NCBI GenBank assembly: GCA_002069765.1
Contig: MWBZ01000036.1
Coordinates: 1 to 33,762, forward strand
Length of the DNA: 33,762 nucleotides
Direction: 5' to 3'
Source of the DNA: a bacterium ADurb.Bin243
GTDB lineage: Bacteria; Muiribacteriota; UBA9980
Made by a program: the position numbers and the translations under genes. Shown here in pieces: positions 16,166 through 25,553 of the stretch. The notes under the pieces are model-generated. The model was not told the origin of the DNA and searched no databases. It worked only from the letters and a program-made list of their open reading frames with translations. Positions within the stretch are counted from its first letter, which is position 1. Each line of letters opens with the position of its first letter.

Positions 16166-17480
16166 TAATTACATCACTCCTTCTTAATTCACCCGATAGG
16201 TATTTTAGAATATAATATTTCTTTTCGAGCGGCATTCGCACGAGCTCCCTTTCGAGCGCTCCCGCGTCGCTGTAATAACGGCGCACGAAATTGTGCGTGT
16301 CGAAGAGACAGAGCAGCTTATTTACGACGTTGAATTCCGTTTTTGCGAACGCCAGAAGATATTTCGCTTCTTGAGGCATTCTGGCGATTTCTTTCTTTTT
16401 ATTAACTCCAGGACGCTCGAATACTCCCTTTAATTCGTGCAAAGAATTTATGATTTCGGGCATGCCGGAACTTTGCTCCGACCTCGCCCTTTCGAGTTCG
16501 AATTTTGAAAGCCTGTTGACGTCGTAGCCTTTTTCAAGAAGGAATAAATCTTCGAGCAGTTCGGCTTTTTCAAGGATAAAAGCCGGGTTTGTATGGAAAT
16601 TTATAAAATTAAGGGATTGCAGATTTTCGATTACGCTTGCGGAGCTTATTTCAACCGGATATAAGCCGGCTTCCGGTTCGCCGGCGGGCGCGTAATCGCC
16701 TTTGTTGTAAAAAAGCAGCGTGTTTTTATTCGCGGCGTCGAATAATGAAATAATAGTCCTCGGGTAATTCATGTAAAAAGACTGCAGCGCTATGGAAATT
16801 TCGTTTACATAAACTTTTTTGAATATATTTTTTACGCCGCGGCCGGTTTTTTTGACTATTTCCATAATTTCGGCGATATAGGCGTCGGAGAGTATATTGT
16901 CGTCGTCGGCGAGGCCGGAGGCGAGGCTCTGAAGCCTTGAAATATCGGCGACGCGCTCTCCGGCGGTGTCGATATTCATTGTTACGCTGCGCAGCCGGTG
17001 GATTTTGGAAATGTCGTCGAAATTTCTGAGGTTGAACTTGTATTGTATTATGGCGGCTTCGTCTTTCGTCAAAAACTTTATTATTTCGTCGTATTTTTTA
17101 TAAGCGGCGTTCAGGCATTCTTCGAGAAACGAAAAAGGCGCGTCCGCGAGCCTTGCGTCCTGCTGTTCCGGCGAGACCACTATTGAATAATAAGTGGCCG
17201 GCGGCATGAAAAGATAGTTCGGGTTATTCAAAAACTCCGCGATTTCAGGGCAATACCCGTTTTTGTCCATCAGGTACGAGGCGTTTTCTGGAAGGCCGTC
17301 CAGCTGAGAATAGCCGAACACCTTTTTTAAAACGTCTATATAGCGTTTTAAAAGAAAACCGTCGAGCCTGAAAATGTGGTCGGTTTTAAACAGCCTTTCA
17401 AGCAGAGCTTGAGATTCTTTTTCGTATTTTTCCTCATAAAGGCTTTTATATGAGCCTTCACTGCCGTTTTTTTCACTCAT
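16158..17480 (-). CDS. Unknown helical cytoplasmic protein of the AAA+ operon
   Basis: This 440-residue protein matches no family I know. It has no signal peptide or transmembrane helix and is predicted to be almost wholly alpha-helical, with charged amphipathic segments (for example LLEDLFLLEKGYDVNRLSKF) and few glycines. No catalytic motif is visible. Its start codon overlaps the end of the AAA+ ATPase gene (ATGAGTGA), and its stop overlaps the following membrane protein gene by 8 bases, so all three are translationally coupled. An adaptor or structural subunit working with the ATPase is the simplest guess. Confidence 0.75.
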   Translation of the reverse strand: MSEKNGSEGSYKSLYEEKYEKESQALLERLFKTDHIFRLDGFLLKRYIDVLKKVFGYSQLDGLPENASYLMDKNGYCPEIAEFLNNPNYLFMPPATYYSIVVSPEQQDARLADAPFSFLEECLNAAYKKYDEIIKFLTKDEAAIIQYKFNLRNFDDISKIHRLRSVTMNIDTAGERVADISRLQSLASGLADDDNILSDAYIAEIMEIVKKTGRGVKNIFKKVYVNEISIALQSFYMNYPRTIISLFDAANKNTLLFYNKGDYAPAGEPEAGLYPVEISSASVIENLQSLNFINFHTNPAFILEKAELLEDLFLLEKGYDVNRLSKFELERARSEQSSGMPEIINSLHELKGVFERPGVNKKKEIARMPQEAKYLLAFAKTEFNVVNKLLCLFDTHNFVRRYYSDAGALERELVRMPLEKKYYILKYLSGELRRSDVIND

Positions 17481-19377
17481 CGGATTTTTTGCCCTCGTAT
17501 AATTTAACGAATTCTTTTTTAGCTTCGTATTCGTTGATCATGGAATTCAAAATGCGCTCGCGGGCCGAAGTTTTAGCGTCGGATTTATACCTCGCTTCGG
17601 AGTTGAAATACCTTTCGAGCTCGCTCATCACTTTTTCAGCCGTTATAGGCTTGTATAACTCCTTGAGTTTATTGACTTTTTCGACGAAACTCAATTTCAG
17701 AAAGGTTTCGGGTTTCGTAAAAAATTCCTCGGGTATTTCGAAATCGGCGGAATACTCTTTGAGGTTCTCGCCTATGCTGTGTATCGGCCTTCCGGTGAAG
17801 CGCTCGTCTTTTTTCTTGAATTCGATGCAAAGCCTGCCGATATCTTCCCAGGTGCAGCCCTTTTTGCCGCCGCCCGATATTTTAGAAATAAAATCCGAAA
17901 GAATTCCGCCGCCGGTTCCGCTTTTTTCTTGCGCGGCCGTGTTTTTTTCAGGCGCCGCGGCCGGCTCCATGCTTTTGGGTTTAACGAAATCGGTGTCGCC
18001 GTCCACTTTTAAAATACCGGCTTTCAATTGCGGCTGAAGTTTGGTGAATATCAGCGAAGCGTAATCCTGCCATGTTTCGGGGCCGGCCACCAGATAGCGC
18101 TGGTGGAACCTCTGCCTTAAAGCCGAATCAGTGGAGGTGGGCTCGTTGGTGGCGGCGTAAACCTGGCAGTTGCCTATGGGCTTTGTGAACATGCCGTCTA
18201 AAAACTGCATCGTGATATTTAAAACGTCTTTATCGGATCCGCCCATGTTGGGATCGCCGCGCGAGAGCAGCAGAAGGTCTACGTCGTCGAAGAAAACCAG
18301 CATGAGCTTGTTTTTCTGCTTTGTTTTATCCAGCCTGTCGAGCAGGTTTTTACCCGTCTTGCCGTAATATTCGTCTTTTATTCGCTGGTCGATGGATATG
18401 AATTCCACGGGCGTTCCGGTCTGCTCGCCGCGCTCGTGCAGCCTCGACATCGCGAGCTTGAAGAGCGAAGTTTTTCCGGTGCCCGGAAGGCCGTCGAATA
18501 AAACGCTCCAGGAGAGGCCGCCTAATACCGAAATGGGATTGAGCGCCTCTTTGACATCGAAAAGAGCCAGCCTGTCGACATTTCTGATAACGCCGCGCTT
18601 GGAGTCGCTGTTGCCGACGATTTCTTCAGGGCGCACTTTTACGAACTCGATTTTCTGCTCTGACGTGGAGTATTGCGAATCAAAATTAGAAACGCTTATG
18701 TCGTCGCCTTCGACCTTGAATACCGTATTTGAAACCAGCGCCAGCAGGTCGTCGGAAAACTTTTTGCGGTTGTTCACGCAGGCGTTTTTGAGCTGTATGA
18801 AAAAATTATTGGAAAGCCCGACATAATCTATGGAATCTATTATGATCTTCTTTCCCGATTCGTCGGCCGTGTTCAGCGCGTGGACGTAATCGCAAAGAAG
18901 AGTGGATATCGTATCGATTTTACCCTTTGTGAATATGAAATAATCTTCGGCGAGTTTAATCGCGGGAAGGTTTTCGCGTGAATTAACGCTTAGAATGAGC
19001 CCCATTTTTATGGAAACATAACTTGCGAGGGCGAAAAGAGAATAAGTAGTGACGAATTCGAGAGTATCGCGGAATTTTCTTTCGTCGCGGCCGGCGGGCG
19101 AACTTATCATGTGGCCGAGACCGCTTTTGTTTTCCAGCAGATCGAAAATGACCATATATACGCCGAGCCCTTTTCTGATCGCGCGAAGCGCTTCGGCCTC
19201 TTCGAGAGTGTGCAGGTGCTGCTCGTCGGGAACGACTTTCATAACGAAGTCGAAAAGGTTAATCTTGCGCTGGTTGTACAATATATTGGTCATGCGGAAT
19301 TCGCATTCCTCGAGGTGCTTTTTTATGTCGTCCGCGGTTATCGGATGAACGTTGTTTGCTGCGCTTACATTACTCAA
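17473..19377 (-). CDS. AAA+ ATPase of unknown system
   Basis: The 634-residue protein has a 280-residue helical N-terminal region without recognised domains, then a classical AAA+ module. Walker A is GLPGTGKT (296-303), Walker B is MLVFFDDVD (359-367), sensor 1 is AATNEPTS (408-415), and the arginine finger region is LRQRFHQRY (420-428). A disordered Ala/Lys/Gly linker (about 460-500) and a helical C-terminal region follow. It resembles single-ring remodelling ATPases more than helicase loaders or proteases; the substrate is unknown. TTG 19377 is chosen because GGGGGAG lies 6 bases upstream and the codon overlaps the preceding stop. It is embedded in an operon of unknown genes with overlapping ends. 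Confidence 0.88.
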   Translation of the reverse strand: MSNVSAANNVHPITADDIKKHLEECEFRMTNILYNQRKINLFDFVMKVVPDEQHLHTLEEAEALRAIRKGLGVYMVIFDLLENKSGLGHMISSPAGRDERKFRDTLEFVTTYSLFALASYVSIKMGLILSVNSRENLPAIKLAEDYFIFTKGKIDTISTLLCDYVHALNTADESGKKIIIDSIDYVGLSNNFFIQLKNACVNNRKKFSDDLLALVSNTVFKVEGDDISVSNFDSQYSTSEQKIEFVKVRPEEIVGNSDSKRGVIRNVDRLALFDVKEALNPISVLGGLSWSVLFDGLPGTGKTSLFKLAMSRLHERGEQTGTPVEFISIDQRIKDEYYGKTGKNLLDRLDKTKQKNKLMLVFFDDVDLLLLSRGDPNMGGSDKDVLNITMQFLDGMFTKPIGNCQVYAATNEPTSTDSALRQRFHQRYLVAGPETWQDYASLIFTKLQPQLKAGILKVDGDTDFVKPKSMEPAAAPEKNTAAQEKSGTGGGILSDFISKISGGGKKGCTWEDIGRLCIEFKKKDERFTGRPIHSIGENLKEYSADFEIPEEFFTKPETFLKLSFVEKVNKLKELYKPITAEKVMSELERYFNSEARYKSDAKTSARERILNSMINEYEAKKEFVKLYEGKKSDE

Positions 19378-20566
19378 TCAGATCTCCCCCTTCTAAAAGG
19401 CCGTAAATTTTTGCGGGCTTGCCGGTCTCGTCTTTGTCGCGAAGGTATTGCTTAAGTTTAAACGGAACTATCATATAATCGTAAACGAATTTATCTGAAA
19501 AAATCTCGCGGCTGTTTGCGTAGCCGAACAGCGAATTGAAAAAGTTCTTGACTACGGAGCTTTCTTTTATAGTTTTTATCGAAACCAGCCCGGAAGCCTG
19601 AAATTTAAATAAAAACGGATTTTTGGGCTCCATTTTGATCAGCCTGTCGATATGCTCTTCGTTGATGGTAGTGGGCGAATAATAAGGCCCGAGAGTATAT
19701 TTCATAATTACTTTAGGATGGATTTCATGGTCGAAAGTATCTAAATGATGCGCCAGCCTGAATAAATCCTGCTTGTAGTAATTTTTTATCTCGTCTAAAA
19801 ACTGATGCGAACCGTCCTGCCGGAGCTGTTTTGGAGATTGCGAATTTTGCGTCAGCAGCATGGAATAAAAATGAAAAATATTATAGCGCTCGTCGAAACC
19901 GTAAAATATTAGTTTATAAAGGTTTTGCCCGTCCTTTTCGCCTATAAGGACGGGTTTGTTCATTTTATAATCTGAAATAATGCTTTTTTTATCTTTTATA
20001 TATGAAAAATAATTATATTTTGCGTAGGAAAGCTGCTCGCGGATGGGGAATTCGCCGTCGAAGATGGCGTTCATGGCGTTTTTGACTATATCGTCGAGCG
20101 GCGGAAGCATATCCAGCTGGGCGGCGGCCGATTCGTGGTCTTTTTTAAAATTCCACAGGTCCGTGAAATGAGGGAATCCGGATTCCGTAGGGTCTATGGA
20201 AAGCGATGTCGCGTTTATGCCTTTATGCTGCAGTATAAATTTGCGTTTTAGCGCGTTAAAGAAGAATATAAGCTCGTCTAAAAATTCGCAGAAGTCTTTT
20301 TTCGTATCGAAGCTTTCTTCGAGCGGAGCTTTGAAAGAGTAGTTCTCGCTGTTGTAAAAAAGGTCTTTGAGCCTGGTTATTATTAAAATGACGTTGGCGA
20401 GGTAGCCGTTTATTTCTTCGGGCTGTAAAGACTTAACGTTAACCTCGCCAGTTTTAAGGTTAAAAAAATTGGCGAGGTTAACGTCGGTATTAACGGATGA
20501 GTTTTCGTTCTGCGATCTTTCGGCGCCTCGGTCGGCGTCGGTATTATCGATGTTATTTGTATTCAT
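19370..20566 (-). CDS. Unknown soluble protein preceding the AAA+ ATPase
   Basis: I do not recognise this 398-residue protein. The first 35 residues are Asn- and Asp-rich and probably disordered. The rest is mixed helix and strand without signal peptide or membrane span, with many aromatic residues ([38 protein letters not shown]). No catalytic signature is visible. Its ATG lies inside the last codons of pdp (14-base overlap), and its end overlaps the ATPase start, which argues for balanced co-expression with the ATPase. A partner or substrate adaptor is plausible; no function is claimed. Confidence 0.75.
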   Translation of the reverse strand: MNTNNIDNTDADRGAERSQNENSSVNTDVNLANFFNLKTGEVNVKSLQPEEINGYLANVILIITRLKDLFYNSENYSFKAPLEESFDTKKDFCEFLDELIFFFNALKRKFILQHKGINATSLSIDPTESGFPHFTDLWNFKKDHESAAAQLDMLPPLDDIVKNAMNAIFDGEFPIREQLSYAKYNYFSYIKDKKSIISDYKMNKPVLIGEKDGQNLYKLIFYGFDERYNIFHFYSMLLTQNSQSPKQLRQDGSHQFLDEIKNYYKQDLFRLAHHLDTFDHEIHPKVIMKYTLGPYYSPTTINEEHIDRLIKMEPKNPFLFKFQASGLVSIKTIKESSVVKNFFNSLFGYANSREIFSDKFVYDYMIVPFKLKQYLRDKDETGKPAKIYGLLEGGDLIE

Positions 20567-21887
20567 AGGTGAATACGCCCTGCGAATTAACTATATAATG
20601 AATAAGCGATTGTATTTTGGGCATGCGCGACGTGAACGCGTAGGCGCTTAAAAGCCTGTCGTAGGCTATTTTGGCCAGACCCATGTCGTTGGCGTGTATG
20701 GTGACTATCTTCGTGCCGGATTCGACGTAGTCGCCGATCTTTTTCTCGAGAATAACGCCTACGGCGGGATCTATAGTGTCTTCTTTGGTGGCCCTGCCGG
20801 CGCCGAGGATCATGGCGGCGTTTCCTATTTCCATGGCGTTTATTTTTTCTACATAGCCTTCGTGCGTTGCCAGCACTTCTACTTTAAATTTTGCCTTGGG
20901 CAGTTTATCGTAGTCGTCTACCGCAGATGAATCGCCGCCCTGGGCCTCGATCATGTTTTTGAATTTGTTGAGCGCCATGCCCGAATCGAGGGCGGAAAGC
21001 AGCATCGCCTTGGCGTCTTTGTAGTTGCCGCAGATATTGCCGCAGATGAGCATATGCGATGAAATTTCGATGGCCAGTTCTTCGAGGTCGGAAGGGCCGC
21101 GGCCGCGGAGCGTGTCGATGGCCTCTATGACTTCTATGGAATTGCCTATGGCGCGTCCGAGCGGCTGGTCCATGTCGGTTATCAGCGCTATCGTCTGGCG
21201 TTTGGCGCCGGTGCCGATCTCGACCATGGAGCGCGCGAGCGCTATAGCTTCCTGGGGCGTCTGCATAAATGCGCCCGAGCCGGTTTTGACGTCAAGGACT
21301 ATAGCGTCGGCTCCGCCCGCGAGCTTTTTGCTCATTATAGAGCTCGCTATAAGGGGAATCGAGTCTACCGTTCCGGTAGAATCGCGAAGGGCGTACATTT
21401 TTTTATCGGCCGGAACCAGGTTGCCCGTCTGGCCGACGACGGCGATTTTATATTTATTTACGTTATTTATGAATTGTTCGGATGAAAGGTTTATCTGAAA
21501 GCCGGAAATGGCTTCGAGTTTATCGAGCGTTCCGCCCGTATGGCCGAGGCCGCGCCCGCTCATTTTGGCTACGGGCACTCCGCAGGCCGCGCAAAGCGGC
21601 GCGACTACGAGCGTGGTTTTATCGCCTACGCCGCCGGAGCTGTGTTTGTCGACTTTTATTCCCTCGATTTTGGAGAGATCGACCATATCGCCTGATTTAG
21701 CCATCGTTTCGGTTAGATATAAAGTTTCCTGGGCGTTCATAGACTTGAAATAGACGGCCATTAAAAAAGCCGCCATCTGATAGTCTTTTATTTCTCCGGT
21801 TACATAGCCCGAAACCATAAACTCTATTTCTTCGCGGGATAACGTGCCTCCATTCCTTTTCTTTAAAATTATATCATAAGGCCGCAT
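20553..21887 (-). CDS. pdp: Pyrimidine-nucleoside phosphorylase
   Basis: This cytoplasmic enzyme splits uridine, deoxyuridine or thymidine with phosphate into a free base and (deoxy)ribose-1-phosphate in nucleoside salvage. The 444 residues span the family's helical and alpha/beta domains. [12 protein letters not shown] (phosphate-binding loop) and [17 protein letters not shown] (the family signature) are intact, as are [22 protein letters not shown] and [10 protein letters not shown]. Length and the [11 protein letters not shown] form fit the Pdp type; thymidine phosphorylase (deoA) is the alternative. ATG 21887 follows GGGGG by 8 bases and a sigma-70 promoter by about 30. It is the first gene of the operon, and the next gene starts inside its last codons, an unusual setting for a salvage enzyme. 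Confidence 0.95.
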   Translation of the reverse strand: MRPYDIILKKRNGGTLSREEIEFMVSGYVTGEIKDYQMAAFLMAVYFKSMNAQETLYLTETMAKSGDMVDLSKIEGIKVDKHSSGGVGDKTTLVVAPLCAACGVPVAKMSGRGLGHTGGTLDKLEAISGFQINLSSEQFINNVNKYKIAVVGQTGNLVPADKKMYALRDSTGTVDSIPLIASSIMSKKLAGGADAIVLDVKTGSGAFMQTPQEAIALARSMVEIGTGAKRQTIALITDMDQPLGRAIGNSIEVIEAIDTLRGRGPSDLEELAIEISSHMLICGNICGNYKDAKAMLLSALDSGMALNKFKNMIEAQGGDSSAVDDYDKLPKAKFKVEVLATHEGYVEKINAMEIGNAAMILGAGRATKEDTIDPAVGVILEKKIGDYVESGTKIVTIHANDMGLAKIAYDRLLSAYAFTSRMPKIQSLIHYIVNSQGVFTYEYK

Positions 21888-21921
21888 GTAAATTACCCCC
21901 TAAAAAATTAAACTATGGCAA

Positions 21922-21950
21922 ATTCTATCATATTAAAAGCTAAAAATCAA
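21922..21950 (-). promoter_or_regulatory. Sigma-70 promoter of the pdp-AAA+ operon
   Basis: On the minus strand TTGATT (21945-21950) and TAGAAT (21922-21927) are 17 bases apart. The predicted start lies about 30 bases before the pdp ATG. It is the only good promoter seen upstream of the whole overlapping operon down to 13429. Confidence 0.65.
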
Positions 21951-21977
21951 TTAATTTTTACTAAATTAACAATATAT

Positions 21978-22028
21978 AAAAACGCCCGCCGGTTCGATAA
22001 TCTATAATTACCTCGCGGCAGGCGTTTT
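21978..22028 (-). terminator. Intrinsic terminator after the exported phosphatase gene
   Basis: AAAACGCC-x-GCCG (21979-21991) pairs with CGGC-x-GGCGTTTT (22016-22028), about 12 pairs with one mismatch. Reading the minus strand, the stem ends in TTTTT. It separates the HD-GYP/phosphatase unit from the pdp promoter. The stem is A/T-flanked on both sides, so it may also act weakly on the other strand. Confidence 0.7.
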
Positions 22029-22065
22029 AAAATCTTTATGTATAAGGTCCTGTATTATAAAAGTT

Positions 22066-22917
22066 TTAACGTTTGATTGAACTTAATTGGTATTTTCCGG
22101 CGGTGGCGGGACTCTGTTCGGCCACTTCGGGCCAGAAGTAAAGGATGAGCTTTTTATATGTCGGCGTCTGCTTCAGGCCGCCGAGCGTTCCGCTGTGAGT
22201 GCCTTTGGAAATTACCGCTTTAAAAGCTTCTTCGCCGCTGTAGCCTTTTCTGAGCACGAGATATTTGGCGATTACCGAGCCGGTGCGGTCGCAGCCCCAG
22301 TTGCAGTGCACATAGGCGCCTTCGTCTATAAGGCGCATGAGCGTTTCGGTTTGTTCCGCGTCGGGAACCGTTTCTGAATTCATCCGGCACGGGTAGAAAT
22401 TGAGATCCAGCTCGGCGCAAAATTCTTTTATCATTTTAATTTCGCGGCCCTGCGTGACCGGAACGTTTAAAGCGATTATATTTTTGGCGCCTATCACTTT
22501 TAGGAATATGAGATACTTCTTTACGCGTTCGGGGCTGTTTGCCAGCGTTACAGGATTAAAAAGATTGCCGCCCGCGAAGAGTTTTTTATCTATGACCCTG
22601 AAGTTATAAGGATACTTGCCGGAGCCTTTGACGTCGTCGAACTTAATGCAGTCGCTGTGGCGGTCGGCCGATAGCGATTCGCCGAGTTTTTTATTTTTTG
22701 AAGAGTTTTCGTCGATTTCGCCGCCTGAAAAACCGTCGGATGTGATTTCTTCCGCGGCGTCTTTGTAAAAATAATTATGATACGGGCTTTTTTCTATGTA
22801 AGCTACCGAGGCGAGCCGGTCGGAAGCCGAATTATAGGCGTGCGCGGCCGGCGAAAAAAGCAGCGGGGTTATTGCGGCTGCCGCCATTAATAATGAGTTA
22901 AATTTAATGTTTCTCAT
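22066..22917 (-). CDS. Exported cysteine-dependent (dual-specificity/tyrosine) phosphatase
   Basis: The 283-residue protein begins with a signal peptide (FNSLLMAAAAITPLLFSPAAHA, probable cut after AHA at residue 27), so it should act in the periplasm or outside. The second half has the cysteine-phosphatase fold. The signature HCNWGCDRTG carries nucleophile C205 and R211, the C-x5-R loop that holds phosphate. FRVIDKKLFAGGNLF upstream resembles the start of bacterial DSP/tyrosine phosphatase domains. Substrates could be phosphoproteins, phosphoinositols or inositol phosphates; the sequence does not decide. It lies 32 bases after the HD-GYP gene, with which it is probably co-transcribed, and is followed by a terminator. 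Confidence 0.85.
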   Translation of the reverse strand: MRNIKFNSLLMAAAAITPLLFSPAAHAYNSASDRLASVAYIEKSPYHNYFYKDAAEEITSDGFSGGEIDENSSKNKKLGESLSADRHSDCIKFDDVKGSGKYPYNFRVIDKKLFAGGNLFNPVTLANSPERVKKYLIFLKVIGAKNIIALNVPVTQGREIKMIKEFCAELDLNFYPCRMNSETVPDAEQTETLMRLIDEGAYVHCNWGCDRTGSVIAKYLVLRKGYSGEEAFKAVISKGTHSGTLGGLKQTPTYKKLILYFWPEVAEQSPATAGKYQLSSIKR

Positions 22918-22949
22918 GCACCATCATTACTTTAATTATTGTGGGAAGT

Positions 22950-25220
22950 CTAAAACAGGCTGAGCGGTTTTATTATGCCGTCGACCATGGATTTGATTCC
23001 CGATATATTAATTATATTATCGTTCGCAATTTCGATATCTTCACTAATTTTTTTACATTTATCAGAAATTTTTACGAAAATTCCTACGATTTCAGGATCG
23101 AACTGGCTTCCCGCGCATCTTTTGATCTCTTCGAGCGCCACTTCATGAGAAAGTCCCTTGCGGTAAGGCCTGGTTGAAGTCATGGCGTCGTAAGTGTCGG
23201 CAAGCGCTATTATTTTGGAGCCGAGGGGGATTTGATCGCCTTTGAGGTTGTCGGGATAGCCTTTGCCGTCGAAGCGCTCATGGTGGTGCTTGATCTGAAG
23301 GCATACGCTTTTTAAAAATTCGACGGATTCCAGTATGCGCGCTCCGGTGATAGGGTGGTTCTTTATGCAGTTGAATTCGTCGTTGGTAAGGCTCGACGGC
23401 TTTTGCAGTATGGATTCGGCTATTCCGATCTTGCCGATATCGTGCAGAAGAGCGGCGTGCTTTAGAGTGTTGATTTCGTTTTCGCTCATTCCGATTTCAC
23501 GCGCGAGCGCGAGCGCGAGGCCCGTTACTCGCCGCGAATGGCCGTGAGTGTAAGAATCTTTGGCGTCCAGCGCGGCGGCCAGGCTCTGCACCGTTTCAAG
23601 ATAAACCCTGAGCAGGTCGTTATAAAGATTTGAATTTTCTATGGCTACCGCGGCATGGCACGAAATAGTGGTGAGCAGATTGAGATTGTCTTCGCTGAAA
23701 GACCCGCCTTTATCGAGGAGCCTTTCGCAGCATATTACTCCTTCGACGCGGTTTTTAACCATTATCGGCGAGCATATTAGCGATTTGGGAAGCTCGTCGT
23801 GCAGAACGTTATGCTTTTTATATGACGGCTCCAGAAATGTGTTCGCTATTAAGCGCGGCTTGCCTTTTTTAGCCACCGCGCCGGCCACGCCTTCGCCGGG
23901 GGCGAATGTGAGCTCGTTGACGTATTGCTCGGGAAGCCCGATGTGCGAAATGATTCTGAGCCGTTCGCGCCTTTCGTCCCAGAGCATTATTGAAGCCATG
24001 TCGGCGTCGAAAATGCTTTTCATGCTTTCTATGATTCTGGCTATGATATTTTTTAAATCGAGCGATGAGTTAAGCGCGAGGCCCAGGTTGTGCAGCATCG
24101 TTATTTCGACCAGACGCTGCTCTTTCTGAGTGTAAAGCCTTGCGTTCTCGATAGCGGTGGCTATTTGGGTGGCGAGAGTTTCCAGAAGCTGCAGATCGCT
24201 GTCGTTGAAAACTTCCGAATTTTTTTTATTATTGACGTTTATTACCCCTATTACTTTGTCTTTGATTATTAAAGGAACCGACAGAACCGATTTTGTTTTG
24301 TAGTCGGCGCCGGTTTTAGAATATTTGGAGAAGTCAGGGTCTTTTGAAATATCGGTTATGAGGAGAGGCTTGCCTGTTTTGGCGACGTATCCGGCGATGC
24401 CTTCGCCCATTTTTGTTTTTGCGCTTTTTATTATCGTTTCGTCGAGGCCGTGCGCCACTACTATTTTTAAAGTTTGCGGATCGCCGCCGAGAAGCATGAG
24501 CGAACATATTTCAACGCCCATGACTTCGGAGATGAGCACAATGGTCGTTTTTAAAAGCGTTTGCAGTTCGAGAGTGGAATTTATTATTCCGGAAACCTTA
24601 TTTAGCGCGGTAAGCCGTTTAACCCTTTCCTCGGCTTTGCTGCGAAGCTTATAATTATCGGCCAGAAGAGAAGACGCTTCTTCGATTTCGTATTTTTGAG
24701 TGGAATTCTGTATGAGCATATCTACCGATGTCATAAGAAAATTGGCCTTGGCTTTATAATTAGGAAGCGAAATCAACTCGATGTCTCTCAAGTAATCGCG
24801 TATTTCGTCGAAGTTGAGCTTGAGTTCGGCGTTGCGCTGCAGCTTTTCGAGGAACGCCTGTTTGTCTTCGCGCGTAAGAAAAACGGCTTCTCCGGTTATA
24901 TAGCCTATTATCGTGGATTTTTCTATTTTGATGGGGACTACGAAAAAAGAGAGCCCGCGGCCGCACTTTATGACGCTGAATCCTTCGACTCCGAAAGAGA
25001 AAATGCTGTCTCCGACGGTATCGCAGCATCCTTCGGCGACGCTGGAGTGCTCGAGAAAAAGGCTGCAAATCTTTTTTGGGGGCTGTTTGGCGAAGATAAT
25101 GCCGAAAGATTCGTCGCGCAGGGCGACGCTGATATTGGTAGCGAGCTGAAAGTTAAGCATCAAATTTTTCAGGTCGCTTAATTTGATTATTTTTTCATGC
25201 TTCCATTTTTTTTCTGCCAT
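22950..25220 (-). CDS. PocR-GAF-GAF-HD-GYP protein, probable cyclic-di-GMP phosphodiesterase
   Basis: The 756-residue protein has four parts: a PocR-like sensory domain (about 15-170, with cysteines in KKIC, EGCC and IKCGRGLSFFVVPI that may bind metal or haem), two GAF domains (about 215-355 and 380-525), and a C-terminal HD-GYP domain (about 545-720). The last has HSRRV, ALLHDIGKIGI (HD), IKHHHERFDGKGYP (the HHE and GYP blocks) and ADTYDAMTS, all the metal and substrate residues expected of an active phosphodiesterase that degrades cyclic di-GMP. No transmembrane span is seen. ATG 25220 follows TGGAG by about 5 bases; the longer frame from 25319 adds a hydrophobic stretch with no family match. 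A strong promoter lies about 120 bases upstream. Confidence 0.92.
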   Translation of the reverse strand: MAEKKWKHEKIIKLSDLKNLMLNFQLATNISVALRDESFGIIFAKQPPKKICSLFLEHSSVAEGCCDTVGDSIFSFGVEGFSVIKCGRGLSFFVVPIKIEKSTIIGYITGEAVFLTREDKQAFLEKLQRNAELKLNFDEIRDYLRDIELISLPNYKAKANFLMTSVDMLIQNSTQKYEIEEASSLLADNYKLRSKAEERVKRLTALNKVSGIINSTLELQTLLKTTIVLISEVMGVEICSLMLLGGDPQTLKIVVAHGLDETIIKSAKTKMGEGIAGYVAKTGKPLLITDISKDPDFSKYSKTGADYKTKSVLSVPLIIKDKVIGVINVNNKKNSEVFNDSDLQLLETLATQIATAIENARLYTQKEQRLVEITMLHNLGLALNSSLDLKNIIARIIESMKSIFDADMASIMLWDERRERLRIISHIGLPEQYVNELTFAPGEGVAGAVAKKGKPRLIANTFLEPSYKKHNVLHDELPKSLICSPIMVKNRVEGVICCERLLDKGGSFSEDNLNLLTTISCHAAVAIENSNLYNDLLRVYLETVQSLAAALDAKDSYTHGHSRRVTGLALALAREIGMSENEINTLKHAALLHDIGKIGIAESILQKPSSLTNDEFNCIKNHPITGARILESVEFLKSVCLQIKHHHERFDGKGYPDNLKGDQIPLGSKIIALADTYDAMTSTRPYRKGLSHEVALEEIKRCAGSQFDPEIVGIFVKISDKCKKISEDIEIANDNIINISGIKSMVDGIIKPLSLF

Positions 25221-25346
25221 TTTTGCTCCAGTGTTAAATTTTAATTCCAGCAAAATAATACTCGTAAAAATCGAAAAAAGAGAAAACTCTAAGCGGGTTT
25301 CCTCTATATCAATCAACAACCGGACTTTTTAGTATATAATAACAAC

Positions 25347-25375
25347 ATTATACCAGAAAAAAATAGAGTTGGCAA
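25347..25375 (-). promoter_or_regulatory. Sigma-70 promoter of the HD-GYP gene
   Basis: On the minus strand TTGCCA (25370-25375) and TATAAT (25347-25352) are 17 bases apart, with an extended -10 (TGGTATAAT). It predicts a leader of roughly 120 nt before ATG 25220. Together with the plus-strand promoter at 25448-25476 it explains most of the 333-base gap 25221-25553; I see nothing else there. Confidence 0.75.
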
Positions 25376-25447
25376 GATTTTTTATTAATATTTTAATTTT
25401 TAAATTCAAGAACCGCTTACAGTAAGATATGCTTTAAATTATAATTG

Positions 25448-25476
25448 TTGACAACGTTAAAGTAATTTAGTAAAAT
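25448..25476 (+). promoter_or_regulatory. Sigma-70 promoter of the exported MBL-fold gene
   Basis: TTGACA (25448-25453) and TAAAAT (25471-25476) are separated by 17 bases, close to full consensus. Predicted start is near 25483, about 70 bases before the ATG at 25554. It is divergent from the HD-GYP promoter, with about 70 bases between the two -35 boxes. Confidence 0.75.
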
Positions 25477-25553
25477 TAATTTACAGCATTATAACGTCGG
25501 CGCTTATTAATAGGCCGATATTTTTAAACTATATCCATTCAAGGTCGTGAAAT

